Notes: generated from the letters alone by a model not told the origin. 64,000 nucleotides of DNA from Hyposmocoma kahamanoa (GCF_003589595.1 NW_020653852.1:3682700-3746699); one strand, 5' to 3'. Counted from the first letter of the stretch, positions 22,192 through 33,710 are shown. Translations and numbers: made by a program.

Positions 22192-22228
22192 TTTTTGTGA
22201 AATTATTCCACTAGCATTATTAATACTG
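22192..22228 (-). repeat. SINE family J tail fragment
   Basis: 'tttttgtgaaattattccactag' directly adjoins the R1-like LINE fragment. Confidence 0.5.
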
Positions 22229-22269
22229 GTTGCGTCGAAATAGCATTTTGATTTTACCTCGCAAAATTT

Positions 22270-22960
22270 GGACGATTTAATATTTGAATTGTATTAGAAA
22301 TGGTTTGATTGAATCAATAATTGTTTCCTTGTTCCCTCCCTTTCCCACACATACCTTTACTCGCGCGCAAAGGCGAGCCAACGTCATCCAACTAGTGACA
22401 CCTAGCGGACAGATGAGATAAGTCTCGCTTCCGTTCAAGTTAAAAATCTCGCCGACAGTGGGGGTGGCAGGCGACCCCCACGCGATGCTCTTCGCGTTCA
22501 GGTCCCCCATCAGTAGGACCTATGCGACCGGAGCGACCCTCTTTACTACCCTCTCCAATATCTCCAATAACTGCTCGAATTGGACTAGTGTACGGTTTGG
22601 GGAAAAGTAGGTCCCAATCAGAACAGTTTCCCCCCAGATGACCGCCACATACCCTGGCCCACGTTCCTTCATGATTAGAGGGGGGTGTCGCCTGATGCTG
22701 ACGCCACCACTACTACGACACCTTCTGTGCCTCCTGCCCAGTTAGGTTGGGGAGGACGAAATAGGGTTCCACTGCTACCGCCACGTTTATACTCCACTCC
22801 GCCATGGATTGCATAAGATTGCATAAGCAGATTACGCCCATCCGTTCGCCACACAAGTGTAGTGTGTACACTTCCGGCTGGCCGCTAATCCAAACCGGGC
22901 CCTTTCGGTCGCATAACTTATTTAGCCCAAGCTCGGTACTGGACACGCTGCGACCCGCAT
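22270..22960 (-). pseudogene. R1-clade LINE ORF2, endonuclease N-terminal part
   Basis: Minus strand. MAEWSINVAVAVEPYFVLP (near 22760-22800) matches the start of R1-type endonucleases (the EPY catalytic Glu region). HLGGNCSDWDLLFPKPYTSP follows, then LLMGDLNAKSIAWGSP (near 22470-22515) with the GDxNAK active-site motif. Frame changes between these blocks and stops show it is dead. It ends before RT. The family inserts by target-primed reverse transcription; R1 members prefer rDNA, but nothing here shows an rDNA target. Confidence 0.75.
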
Positions 22961-22964
22961 CCAG

Positions 22965-24326
22965 GTAGATTGTAACACATTTTTTTTTGGAAGATCTCGT
23001 AAATACAAAACTAAAACAAAATTTATCGTCTCTCCTTGGTATTTTTCACCATTCTTGTACACAATGTCACTTTGACTTTATAGTTTAAAAATGTTTAGTA
23101 AATTACTTGAAACTCTTAAGTGTTGGTGTAATCTATTATTTAAACCATTCACATGTATATTACTTGTTGGTGAACGATTTTTCTTTAAAATCAATATCGT
23201 GAAGGGGTGAACCCTTTAGTTTGACGTATTTTTGAAAACACCAACCCTGGCTAATTTTCTTTTATGGTAACGCAGAATACTAGTGCTGCGTACCAATAAA
23301 CTCGATTTTACGTCTGTAGTCGAGCTTCATGTAAATTATAGCTTATCTTTAATATTTCCATGTCGATCGCCGCCAATTAGTTTGCCAAGTACTTTCTATT
23401 AAGTAATATACGTAAACTTGGAATCTCCCTGTATTCTAGCGGGTTTAGGTGATAAGACTTGGGAGCTTCATCTGGATGAATCGGTAGATTGTCTGTGGCG
23501 TTGTTCGCGGGTAACATCTCTTAGGAGGAATTCGCCTGAACCTGGTTTTTTTCTATTCGACACATCGGCTCGTAAGGTGTTCCTGATTTTCACATCTTCT
23601 GCGGTGATTTATCCCATTGAGGACATAGTCCCCCAATGCCTTCTTTTATAAGGAAAACCAGGTATAGCCAGATGCCGTAATTATGGGTATCCGAACCCTG
23701 TACCAGATGTAAACCCGTGTCACCGGACCGCATGGTGAGATGACCTCTGGATTCTTTCCTTCGCTAGACGTTTCGTCATTTATTTCAATGTACTGTAACA
23801 ATCTGTATTGTTGTAGGGTTTGTTTCTTTGGTACACTTGCAATTTAAAATCTCGCCATCAACTGCATGGCTGAGACAAATGCGCCGTAACTTTTGTTCGA
23901 CTGTTCCCGACCACGTGTCATAAGCTCCACGGGTGGTCGGCATCTACATATAACTGCGTTACTCCTGTAGAAACTACGCTGTCTTCGCAGCGGGTCTGGT
24001 ATGTAACCTAAAAGTGCATTCGGTAACCTCCAGGTCAGTAACGTATAAGTGACGTGTCCATGTGCCACTCATGTACTTTCAAAAACTCTTAATGCAGTGT
24101 ATTAGCTCTAAGTATACTTAAAGTTAACCTTTTATATGTAACTGATAAGAGCAGTAAGCATATCTGTAAACTCCTAATGTAAACTCGGGGAAGTAAAATA
24201 CTAGTTCTTCATACTGTACCCTTACATTTAACCATAACATATGTAACATGTTATGACAGTAAATTTAAAATAAAGCATCCGGTTATTTCTACTTGAAACT
24301 TGTTTTCGTTGTGTGTAAGGCGAAGG
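22965..24326. other. Intergenic, no recognised gene
   Basis: ORFs of 74-77 codons at 23418-23651 (+) and 23844-24068 (-) show no recognisable domain. The 23430-23760 part is somewhat GC-richer and may be old transposon sequence. Confidence 0.3.
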
Positions 24327-24362
24327 AAGCGAGGAGAAGGAAGGCCTTCCTTCTCCTCGCTT
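24327..24362. repeat. Perfect 36-bp palindrome
   Basis: AAGCGAGGAGAAGGAAGG is followed immediately by its exact reverse complement, with no spacer. The left arm is purine-only apart from one C. Confidence 0.95.
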
Positions 24363-24429
24363 ATAAATTTTACATGCAGCACCGGGTCAACCAGAACTCA
24401 CGCAAAACCAGTCTCATGCTCACTCAAAC

Positions 24430-24850
24430 CGACTGGAGTTGACCATTACAAGCTAAGGGTGCGGTAGAACCCTGGTTTTTTATAGAGGTTTTCGTTCCTC
24501 GTGGTCCCTATCTTTGATGACGACTCTCGCGCTCGACGCACACAGGCTGGGTTACGAGGGTTACACGTGCTCTAAAAAGAGCCCCGCTTCTGCACCGACC
24601 ACAGGCAGCGCTTCCACCACATCCCAGTCTGTTCTGCTAATCAGAGTGGTACCGGGAGTGGGTCCACCGCAGGATGTGCCGCTCTCTAGTCCGGCCCCTC
24701 CCCCACAAGCTTGTCCGGTACGCGAAGCGCTATCCGGCATAGCCTGGGAGGTCATAAGAGCACGCAAGCCCTGTGACAAGGTTGCAGCACAGTCGAGGGG
24801 GTTTTCTTTTAAACCTAACTTAACCTCACCTCACCGAACCTAATCGTGTC
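24430..24850 (+). other. GC-rich segment ending in CCTAA-like repeats, possible LINE 3' end
   Basis: GC-rich with open frames on both strands (109 codons +, 72 codons -). The + frame includes GIAWEVIRARKPCDKVAAQS. It ends in 'aacctaacttaacctcacc', a degenerate match to CCTAA, the complement of the insect telomeric TTAGG. I suspect an R1-clade LINE 3' end, but no catalytic motif is present. Confidence 0.35.
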
Positions 24851-25420
24851 TTTGCGATAAACATCCAACATATCCTGAAAGAACATCGGTTTCTTTATAA
24901 TTCGGTTTTCGGTGTAATGAAAATTCGAACCAACGCTATTTCAGAAAAAAAAATCGACTTTGTGATAGGTTACCCAGCTCGTCTAAGAGGTACGGCAAGT
25001 CTGACAGGAATGAGTAGTGTATATGGTACCCCTCATTCCAAAAAGCCTGCCGGAGCTAACTAACCAGCTAAGCTGGATCTTCCTGCAACCCTTGGACACA
25101 AAATTCAAAAGACCGTGATAAACCGGACGACGTTAATTGTCCGCCACCACATTAGCATGCAATAGGCAGGTTACGTGTTGCCCATTCAGCCAACAGTACT
25201 TCTATCATAGATACAAGGAGTAACATAGAGTGGTTAGAAAGCAAAAATTTCGACTTCCGGATTTCGAAAATAGTTTTACTGCATCGTACGATAAAACTAC
25301 TCACTTATGAAGCTGAAGTTGGATTTGAAAGTAATTTTAAAGGCGCCATTTAAAAAATGTAATGTAGTAGATAATTAATCTTTCACAAAAGTAAACATTT
25401 TTTATGAGCTACAGGCAAAA

Positions 25421-25594
25421 GCTGGTGAAAATACAGGTACATGGGACTTGTCCATTTTTATGTCTCAAAGGGATGGGCACAGAGGCGGTGCCCCTAAGAT
25501 CTTTGCAATTAAAAACTTTAAGTGGCACTGCAACTGTTATGGACAGGCATGTCGCTTATCACCAGGCGCACGACTTGTTCGTCCCGTCATTTAG
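25421..25594 (-). repeat. Family A retroposon copy
   Basis: Reverse orientation: 'ggtgaaaatacaggtacatg', 'cagaggcggtgcccctaaga', the hairpin, and 'gacttgttcgtcccgtcatt'. The distal part beyond 'aatttcacc' is missing, as in the copies at 31.1 and 32.0 kb. Confidence 0.8.
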
Positions 25595-26275
25595 GTTATA
25601 TATGTATATCAGATATTATTTATTATTATTATATCCAGAATTATGATAACAATAGTAATGTGTGAGACAATCACACCAATTACACGGTCTCAATCTAAGG
25701 AATTCCCAGCGTAGTACGCTTGGATACGTCTCTGATACAAACACATGGCACGACATTGCTATCGGTGATATTTTCTTATTTTATTTATTATATAAATATT
25801 AAGATAATTCATAATAACCATCAATGACATAGCGGACCTTCTTAGAAAGTAATAAATAGTTTCTTTTTAACTTCAATACTGGACGCTAAAGAGAATTTAA
25901 ATTTAAAGGATCCTTTGAAATGTAACTTCATCTTTGTGCATTACGTCTTGAAAGATACAAAATGAACTGACGACGTCTCACATATATTGTAATCCGATAT
26001 ATCTTCAACTTGTACTACGCTCTGAAAAATTCTACCGCAACGTTTGCACAATTTTAAATAGTTGTAAAACAGTGAAATATAGGTTTTATTCCACTAAGAA
26101 TAAGGAATCTGTGCATTGCAAAACAATTTTGTTAGGAGTGTAACAATCATGGATGTATTTGATAACAGAAGCGACATAAAAATTGGGTCAATAGTTAGTA
26201 TAGGCGAGCGTCCTGTATAACTGTCACGAATATTTCCAGTTTTATTACGGTGCGGAAACAAAATAATGATTTATT

Positions 26276-26485
26276 TTTTAACCGACTTCAAAAAAGAGGA
26301 AGTTCTCAATTCAACTGTATGTTTTTTTATGTATGTTAGGCGATAACATCGGTATTTGTGAACAGATTTTCATTATTCTTTTTTTTTGTTGGAAAGGGTA
26401 CCTCCATAGTGGTCCCATTTAATTTTAAAGAAAATCATCCACCTCTAAGGGTGGCTATTCACGCATGAAGAATCGTTTTTATAAA
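26276..26485 (+). repeat. Family B repeat, copy 3
   Basis: Contains 'aaccgacttcaaaaaagagg', 'gttctcaattcaactgtatg', 'ttttttttgttggaaagggt' and 'catccacctctaagggtgg'. A continuation (gcgcactttccggtaacca) with a small tandem duplication of 'aataaaacttggt' lies at about 26650-26700. Confidence 0.75.
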
Positions 26486-26849
26486 TAGCGCCTACATTTT
26501 ATTATAAGGAGCAATTACTTTAATGGTTCATTTTGCTATTCTCCAATTCAAGGCGTTTTTCTCTTTCAATATACTTGAACAGTGAAAACCAATTTTTATT
26601 ATCTCCTGTGTCAAATCCCGTATAGTGACGAACTAGGGAATGCATCCGGGTTTGCGCACTTTCCGGTAACCAATAAAACTTGGTTCAATAAAACTTGGTA
26701 ATTATAATTTATAATTATAATTATAAAGCTCCTATGGTTGACTGACCCATTGTTTTTTAAAAGATAAATTAAACGCGATTTCGATCCGAAAAAAGACAAT
26801 AAAATTTAAGACCCTAAAACTTAAGAACTCAGTATAAAGGCTTTAACTA

Positions 26850-27065
26850 AAGAATGTGACTAAAAATATATAATAAAACTTTGATAGCAAAGCCGTATCT
26901 AGCGTTTAGATCTTCTGTGAAGAATATTAAATTTGGCCACAGTGCGGATCCCTGCGGAACACTAGACATAATTTTTTGATGCATTCGAATGCTGATACGG
27001 TGCAGTAATGTTACTGCTTTATGAGACACGAACTGTAGTCGAGATTAAACTGTAAATGGTTGAGA
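26850..27065 (-). pseudogene. LINE reverse-transcriptase fragment (VPQGSAL motif)
   Basis: The minus strand encodes MHQKIMSSVPQGSALWPNLI followed by EDLNARYGFA. This corresponds to the SGVPQGSxLGP...NDL block (motif B) of a LINE RT. G-P has become W-P-N, and the catalytic YADD block does not follow. A second copy of the same stretch lies on the + strand at the right edge of the window. Confidence 0.65.
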
Positions 27066-27699
27066 CTATCGCTTTAAAGCATACTCAATCATGTAAGTTA
27101 AATGGCTAGTAGAAGAAATATAGAAAAGATTTCATGAGGTAAACCTGTAGAAAATAAGAATCTTAAATAGTTAAGAGTTCAAAAGAAAAAGGTTTGAATT
27201 TATTAATTTAATCAACTTTTACAAAATGAATAGAAAAATAAATTTTACGAACTTTGATTAGTATTGTTCCATAGTCTTCGTATGTAACCGATATTTAACA
27301 GAAATTGTAGATAGATAAGCTCGTAAATAAACTAGGATCACATGAAACTCCCTGTAGTACACCTAATTTCATCACCTTTTCAGTTCTATCAAGTTCATTT
27401 GTTTGATTATCGTAATGAAAATGATTCGACATTGATATAATTGAATCAATTATTGCAGTAATAAATTGATAACTAATTTAAATTCGTGCGTTGCCAAATA
27501 TTGAAGCTTTATTGAGGCTGCAGTCTCATTATATTCCATATTGCGAATGAAACAGTTGCAGTTACGATGCGATTGTATCACAACGAATGTGAACACGCAC
27601 GCAAAATTAGTCCATAAAATCTTGGATACGAAGAAACAGCCATTGCAGTCTCGTACAAGCGATTTCCTGCCATTCTGCAGCTTTAGAGTCAACGCAGGC

Positions 27700-28065
27700 C
27701 TTACTTCATTTGGGTTTTTCCGCGGCCTATGGTTAGTGAAATATCTATCTTTATATATACTCTTTCCTTATAGTCTGATCTTTATCCGCCCTTTGGACGT
27801 AACCCACTCGACGAATTCTCTTAGCATTGAATAACTTAATATTTGTATGTCGTTGGCAGATTACACTTTCTATTTCCAGGTTATGACGCACTCTCCAGCT
27901 ACCTTCTCCTCGCTGTCCTGGTTTTTGAGATTTCCTCAATAACTTTCCTAATACCTTCCTTCATTTTGAGTTAAGGTCCGCGTTTTACAACCATGCAGAG
28001 TCCATCGTCAGTGGTTGTTCTATACACGTTGATTTTAATGTTGTTTACACGGAAGTTGAACTTCA
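27700..28065 (-). pseudogene. RTE-like LINE ORF2 C-terminal fragment
   Basis: The minus strand reads NNIKINVYRTTTDDGLCMV (the 'KLxxYKTxxxPVLxYGCExW' block, eroded), then EIESVICQRHTNIKLFNAKR and IRRVGYVQRADKDQTIRKE, matching the IKxRRLRWxGHVxRMxxxR end of these proteins. Frames shift between blocks. Confidence 0.6.
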
Positions 28066-28859
28066 GAAACAAAACCAGTTTAAATATAAAACCAGTTTAA
28101 AATAACTAATTTAACTACCCTTGCATTTTAACCGTTCCAACATTCATTGTACGCGATTTTAACTCTAAACGAAAACATGGCGATACTTGATTTAGTGTTA
28201 TTAACCTGTCAGCGCCGTGGGTCTCTACGACCAGAACAATGGACGTTCGATTAACTTTACTATTGTATCGAATAGATTACATGCTCGCATCGAAACTATC
28301 CTGGATATCAAGCATCTACGTTGTATCTCTGCTTATAAAAAATATTTGATTTTTTATTGTGTAAAATGTTAGGTCACTGGTACGGTCGAGTTAAGAACAG
28401 TAAGTTTGGGTTTAGAGCAAGGCACCCATGTGTGCAGCAAATGCATCACATTGTGGTTCGTTTTCAGAACATTTAACCACTCCCGATTCGCATCAAAAGG
28501 TGCGCTCGTCTTCGATGATGCAAAAATCTGTGACATACCTAGTTTAGCACAACGGTTTCTTATTAAGGGAGTCATCAAACTCATGACACACAATAGCATT
28601 AAGCGGGTGAGAAAAAGCTTTACGTGCCTGTATTAAGAGCGAAAAGGACGTTGTGTATTTCGGTTCCTCTCTGATCGCCAACTCTTACAACTCTTTTTTT
28701 ATTCTGATCGAAATGTAGGCATGCTATAACATACAATAAGGTGAAACTTTACAAAGCTTACGTTCGACGTATTATAACCTTATGTATGACGTATTATGAT
28801 ATTTGCGCAACGCCAATCTTCAAGTGGGCTTATGACTCTAAATACAAAATCCCAAGTCC

Positions 28860-29865
28860 AAGTCGAGTGAGGAATACCTCACTATTCCAATTATCTCGTA
28901 GCAGGTGCTGCCAATTACATCGACTTCCACCAGCGTGTCATCGGCATATGCGATGACCGCCGTCCGGGGGAACAGCGCGCCCCTCAGCACCCAATCGAAG
29001 CCCAGGTTCCACATTAGTGGTCCTAACACGGACCCCAACTGTTCATTGGGCACTCGGCGCGCCTCCCTTCCCTCGTCTGGTAGAGCATCACCCTGTCCTC
29101 CAGGTAGTGCTCTACCAGATGGCTGAGGTACCTGGGGAGATCCCCAGTGGTACCTCAGCGCCTCCCTGATAAAGGCGAAGGGGAGAGTGCCGAAGGCGTT
29201 GGCTATGTCCAGAGACACAGCCACTACACCCTCCCTCTCGCCGTTAGCCTCCTCCACGATGCGCACCACGCCTGGACCATGGCTGCTTCCTCTGCAAGCT
29301 CATAGTCCAGGCGGGTGAGTGCCCATTTGGGAAAGTCCCCCCCGGCGGCCGTGTTGGAAGCCGTCGTGGGCGGCATATGGGAGATCCTCATCCGTGTGTA
29401 CTTATGATCGGGGAGGGTCTCCTCGTCCTCCAGGGCCTGCCAACCGGATACTCGCGGCGCTAGTGAGGGGGTCGCAAACGTGACGTCCACGATTGACCCC
29501 CCATTTTACCAAACGCACGTGTTGGTATGGCCCCAATTGAGAATGACTAGCCCTAAGGCTGTCGCCCAATTCTCCAACTCTGGCCCCCTGTCATTGCTGA
29601 CCGGGGAACTCCACGCAGCTCACTTGGCGTTGAGGTCTCTCATCACCAATACCGGCGCCGGAGCTACCATCTCATTGCCCTCTCTAGGGTCTCCAGGAAC
29701 GCCTGAAATTGGGCCAGGGAGCGATTTGGAGAGAAGTACCCTCCAATTAGGGTAACCTTGCAGCCACGAATCCTGACCAGCGCTCCTTCACCACTAGATG
29801 GCGGGAGTTTCCGGCAGTCGACGCCACTATGGCTACCGTCTCCTCCCGATCCCCCGCCCAATAGC
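28860..29865 (-). pseudogene. R1-clade LINE ORF2 with EN-to-RT internal deletion
   Basis: Minus strand. Endonuclease pieces come first: GGYFSPNRSLAQFQAFLE (about 29700-29760), then VMRDLNAK followed by a stop where W is expected, WATALGLVILNWGHTNTCVW, and VDVTFATPSLAPRVSGWQ with a DHKY end. A short linker (RLDYELAEEAAMVQAW) then runs directly into RT. RT motif A is SLDIANAFGTLPF, motif B is GSVLGPLMWNLGFDWVLRG and motif C is YADDTLVEVDV. About 300 residues of linker and early RT that should separate EN from motif A are absent. Several frameshifts and stops make it non-functional, although all three palm motifs are readable. High G+C compared with the flanks. Confidence 0.85.
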
Positions 29866-30581
29866 TTGCTATTTTAGTCTTCAATAGCTGAGGCTAGGTC
29901 GATGACCAAATGCGCGCTCTCAAACCCGCTAATTGGCTTTTAATATTTGTTAGGAACCTTTAGTTTGACTTTTTATCCGGTGACGTATTAGCGACTTAAA
30001 TGTTCTTCAAAAAAAAAACAATCATCAGCATTTTTTGAAAGTTTTTACGCAGTAAGAACTAACGAGTGCAGGGCTGTTCAGGAGCAATTGATGCGTGTTA
30101 CCCGACGTTCCAAGTAGTGTAGTTTGCTTCCTTTCCGCTTTCTGAAGAGACACAATCTTCCTGTTCCTATTTCTCGCAGCGCGTGACCTGATGAATCCTA
30201 GGTTGTGCAGCGATTTGCAGCGTTAGTTACCCTCCTACCCTATCCCCATCGATGAGAGAATAGTGTGCACGTTGGTCTCGTTGGTTTTGGTTATAAATGA
30301 TTCCGTTGAGAAACTATGATTAGAACTAAGGCGGAATAGCCATAAAAGTAAATTTCTGTAGATAATCATACTCCGCGTTGGAAGATATTACTGTATTAGA
30401 TCGGACCGCTGTCCGGTCGCGCTAGATTACGAGTTCGTGCATGTTGTAATGATGGGGACTCTTTGTTAAGAATTTTACATACATTTTATATACAAGACCA
30501 TTGATTTCGTTTTTTTATGTTTAATGTAGGCCGCAAACGAGGCATTTGATTGGAGTTGGTCACTGGTTACCGATGGAAATC
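29866..30581. other. Intergenic, nothing recognised
   Basis: No gene, tRNA-like segment or shared repeat seen. Confidence 0.3.
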
Positions 30582-30762
30582 TTTTTTTTTATATAATATC
30601 AAGTGACGGGACGAACAAGTCGTGTGCATGGTGGTAAGTTACATGCCTGTCCATAACAATTGCAGTGCCACTCAGAGCTTTAAATCGCAAAGATTTCAGG
30701 AGCACTTCCACTGCGCCCGACACCCAGATAAATTGACAAGTCCCATGTGCCTGTAATTTCAT
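30582..30762 (+). repeat. Family A copy, left half of an inverted pair
   Basis: From the T-run 'cttttttttt' and 'atataatatcaagtgacggg' to 'tgcctgtaatttcat'. It stops at the same internal point (aatttcacc) as several other copies. Confidence 0.85.
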
Positions 30763-30875
30763 CTTGTGCCCCTCAGATCTTTGCGATTTAAAGATCTGAA
30801 TGGCACTATACCTGTTTTGGACAGGCATGTAGCTTACAATCAGGTGCACGACTGGTCCGTCCCGTCTCTTGATGT
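30763..30875 (-). repeat. Family A copy, right half of an inverted pair
   Basis: Opposite orientation, directly abutting the previous copy: 'tgcccctcagatctttgcga', the hairpin, and 'tccgtcccgtctcttgatgt'. Only the terminal 110 bp are present. Confidence 0.85.
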
Positions 30876-31072
30876 TATGCCCTCGTAAGTATGCTCCCGG
30901 TTTTATATGAAAAATGTAACTTTCTAGATATCTTTTGATAGAATCTTTAGCGTTAAATTTGAATGAGATGTTTTCATTCATTTATTTTACATTTTTAAAC
31001 TAACATCTAGGTATATAAATAGTTACAATAATATATACAGATGGCCTATTGCAAATTTTCACAAATAAGCCA

Positions 31073-31251
31073 TTTTTTAATATACTAAGTGACGGGGCGA
31101 ACAAGTCGTGCACCTGGTGATCTGCTGCCTGTCCGTAACAGTTGCATTACCACTCAGACCTTTAAATCACAAAGATCCGAGGGGCACTGCCACTGCGCCT
31201 GACACCCTGAAACATAAGTTGACAAGTCCCATGTACCTGTAATTACACCAG
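31073..31251 (+). repeat. Family A retroposon copy
   Basis: 'ttttttaatatactaagtga' through the hairpin to 'gtacctgtaattacaccag', truncated at the usual internal point. Confidence 0.85.
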
Positions 31252-31864
31252 TTACAATTACTTACAATGTGCACTGGGCGTTTACGTGATCATAAAAGTA
31301 GTATTCTATGGTCACGTAATATGAATCACTTCACATATTATGTACATTTTGAAGTACACGGGGCGCTAATAGGTTAAAGAACATGTCATATTGAAGAACC
31401 CCATTCAATTTGCCAATAGTATTTTTTATCAAAAAAATATTATATTATTAGTTTCCAGGCACCACAGTAATAAATAATCTGACCACCTGTACGAATAATA
31501 CATAGTATTGAGAATTGGATAACGGAAACCGAACTCAGCGTTTGCTCGAGCGGTCGGGCCATGGCGAAATTAATAATTTATGGACACTACGTCAGCTACT
31601 AACACTGCACGTTCGTTGCGATAAAACGGAATGGAGTTGTAACTAAAATTGTTGTTCTGCTTGTTTATTATAAAATAGACATTCTACGACTATAGACTGT
31701 TTACAGCTCTTCTGTATTAAGTTGCTGCAATGAATAAAGAGAATACATTAGAAAATTGTAGCAGCTACCAACATGACAACGTCAAATCTTGTGAAAGCCT
31801 TGAATGTCGCCGTAAAGGTGCCCGCTTATCGGTATTTTATAGGATATAATACGGAGAGTGTGCG

Positions 31865-32360
31865 ATGGAAATGCACGATTTAATTCTGCCTTCTATTTCT
31901 ATCACCGGGGGACTAGACGAAGGCTGTGGTTCTACCTCTACGTTGTGGAAATTCCAAGGATTCGCAAGAAGCGTAACGCTTCCACATTCGTATGGCGAAC
32001 GGCTATGGAATGAAATTCACTCATTGAGACTTTTTTTTATAATACCAAGTGAGGGGACGAGCAAGTCGGGCGCCTGGTGGTAAGTGGTACGCATATTCAT
32101 AAAGTTTGTAGTGCCACTCCGAGCTTTAAATCGTAAAGATCTTAAGGGTACTGCCACTGCGCCCGCCACCCCGAGACAGAAGTTGACAAGTCCCATGTGC
32201 CCGTAATTTCACCAAATTACGGGCACATTGGACTGAAAATTCCCTGAACGTTATAACTTGAGCCTTTTCAAGGTCAGAGTGTTATTTAGTTCTCTAAGCT
32301 TTATCGTCGATCTGATTGTCACTTTTCATTTATAGATAATATAGATCAAATGCGCGCTTA
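31865..32360 (+). pseudogene. LINE ORF2 C-terminal end, split by a family A insertion
   Basis: The + strand reads RNASTFVWRTAMEWNSL (about 31970-32020) and resumes after the insert with 'ccctgaacgttataacttga' and 'ccttttcaaggtcagagtg'. The uninterrupted equivalent at 56278-56475 encodes WRTAMQWNSLPAGMFPERYN then LDLFKARVNRHYFG, the usual end of Jockey/CR1-type ORF2 in Lepidoptera. A shared 3' UTR block (atcaaatgcgcgctta) follows. The family A insert occupies 32031-32224, with 'cattgagact' and 'cattggact' at its two sides as an imperfect target duplication. Confidence 0.7.
32031..32224 (+). repeat. Family A copy nested in a LINE end
   Basis: The T-run directly abuts the left target duplication, as expected if the element inserted with a poly(A) tail in minus-strand orientation. 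It is truncated at 'aatttcaccaaatt'. Confidence 0.85.
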
Positions 32361-32898
32361 TTTTTTTATAAAAGGAAAAACCACATTTCGAGTTCAGACA
32401 CATCTTGGTAGAAAATAAAGTTGTTTTTATTGCTTCTCGTTAAAGAGTTAAGGAATTTCAAAATAGTATCTATCCTGTACTAAGATACTACCAAGCCTAA
32501 GTAAGCAGATGGTCCTCCACTCCACCTACAACGCTATTGGCATATATGTTTCGATGTCCATTTGCATGTCTTCTTCAATACGCACCCGTTTATTCTGTAC
32601 CCATCTATTTTCACCACACACGCACTTCACAAACAACACACATTATAGACACACACGTAGTTTAAAAACTGTTGGCATTATAATGTGTGTAAAGTACATA
32701 GGGTGCAAGGCGAAGCGTCTGCAATACAGTTTTATTATAAAGCTAGTACGGGAGCTAATGTTCAACTTTATCTTCAAATGTTTGCCACATAATAATTCTA
32801 CATGCGCAACATGCACGTTTGCACGTTTACCGTTAAAAAACCTAGTTTGTAATAGCGCCAAAGTTCCAGAGCTCGGCTTTACTTTCTCTAAGATATGA
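32361..32898. other. AT-rich stretch with a 129-codon ORF of no recognised family
   Basis: The ORF at 32509-32898 (+) is His/Cys/Ser-rich without a recognisable zinc-finger spacing. I treat it as chance. Nothing else seen. Confidence 0.25.
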
Positions 32899-33195
32899 TT
32901 TTTTTACAATAAAGAGCGACGGGACGAACAATTCGTGCGCCTGGTGGTAAGCAACAGGCCTATCCATAACAGTTGCAGTGCCACTCAGAGCTTTAAAATG
33001 CAAAGATCGGAGGGGCACTGCCATTGCTCCCGTTAGCCTGAGACACAAGGTAACAAGTCCCATGTGCCTGTAATGTCACAGGCACCCCTACTCTTCAAAA
33101 CCGGAAGGCAGTAATGCTCACATTACTGCTTGGCGGCAGAAATAGGTAAGGCAGCACTTCTGCGGACGAACTCTTTCACAAGGAGCTCTACTGCT
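32899..33195 (+). repeat. Family A retroposon, near full-length
   Basis: Complete layout from 'ttttttacaataaagagcga' through the hairpin, 'ggcagtaatgctcacattac' and 'cggcagaaataggtaaggca' to 'aaggagctctactgct'. Confidence 0.9.
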
Positions 33196-33384
33196 AGATG
33201 ATAAATTTACTAAAGTTTGGATGCAAGTATACCAATCGGCTCGACAAAACAGAATTTGATTGTTTGCGCGAAGTCTGCGGTAGCTAATGCGGGAGAGGTA
33301 CAGAAATTACATTTAATCGATATAAACTTTAATATTCAGCAGTATTTTTCTGGATGCATTAAAAAGTGTAGGAATAGCTCCAAT

Positions 33385-33556
33385 TTTTTTTTGACGCACA
33401 CACTCCGCCCCGCACTAGGGAAACCCCGTATCGCGGGTGTCAACGACGAGAGAGAAATAAATGTAGGCCATGCAAATGCTTCTTCCGGCCCGGGAATCGA
33501 ACCCTAGATATCTGCATGGCAGTTCAGCATGGTAACCGTTGGGCTACGGAGGCAGT
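33385..33556 (-). repeat. tRNA-headed SINE, family E, copy 1
   Basis: On the minus strand, 'ctgcctccgtagcccaacgg' begins the head with box A. Box B 'gggttcgattcccgggccgg' follows, then the body 'catttatttctctc' and the end 'gtgtgtgcgtcaaaaaaaa'. A complete tRNA-derived SINE of about 170-200 bp. Confidence 0.8.
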
Positions 33557-33589
33557 TTTTAAGTTCAGTGTCTCTAAATGACACTATAG

Positions 33590-33710
33590 GACATGAAGGA
33601 GATTGTTTTCCGGGAGGCAGGTTGCGATTCCCGGTAGTATCAATTTGGGCAAACGAACTTTGTAAAGTGGTTCTCGTCGGATTGTTCTAGGGAATGTCCG
33701 GAAGTTCGTT
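33590..33710 (+). repeat. tRNA-headed SINE, family F, copy 1
   Basis: Box B-like 'gggaggcaggttgcgattcc' then 'cggtagtatcaatttgggca', matched by the copy near 56.8 kb (cggtaggaccaatttgggaa). The head is poorly preserved. Confidence 0.45.

Noticed and set aside
32509..32898. 129-codon His/Cys-rich ORF as a zinc-finger gene
   Set aside because: Cys and His spacing fits no known finger and no flanking exon signals were seen.
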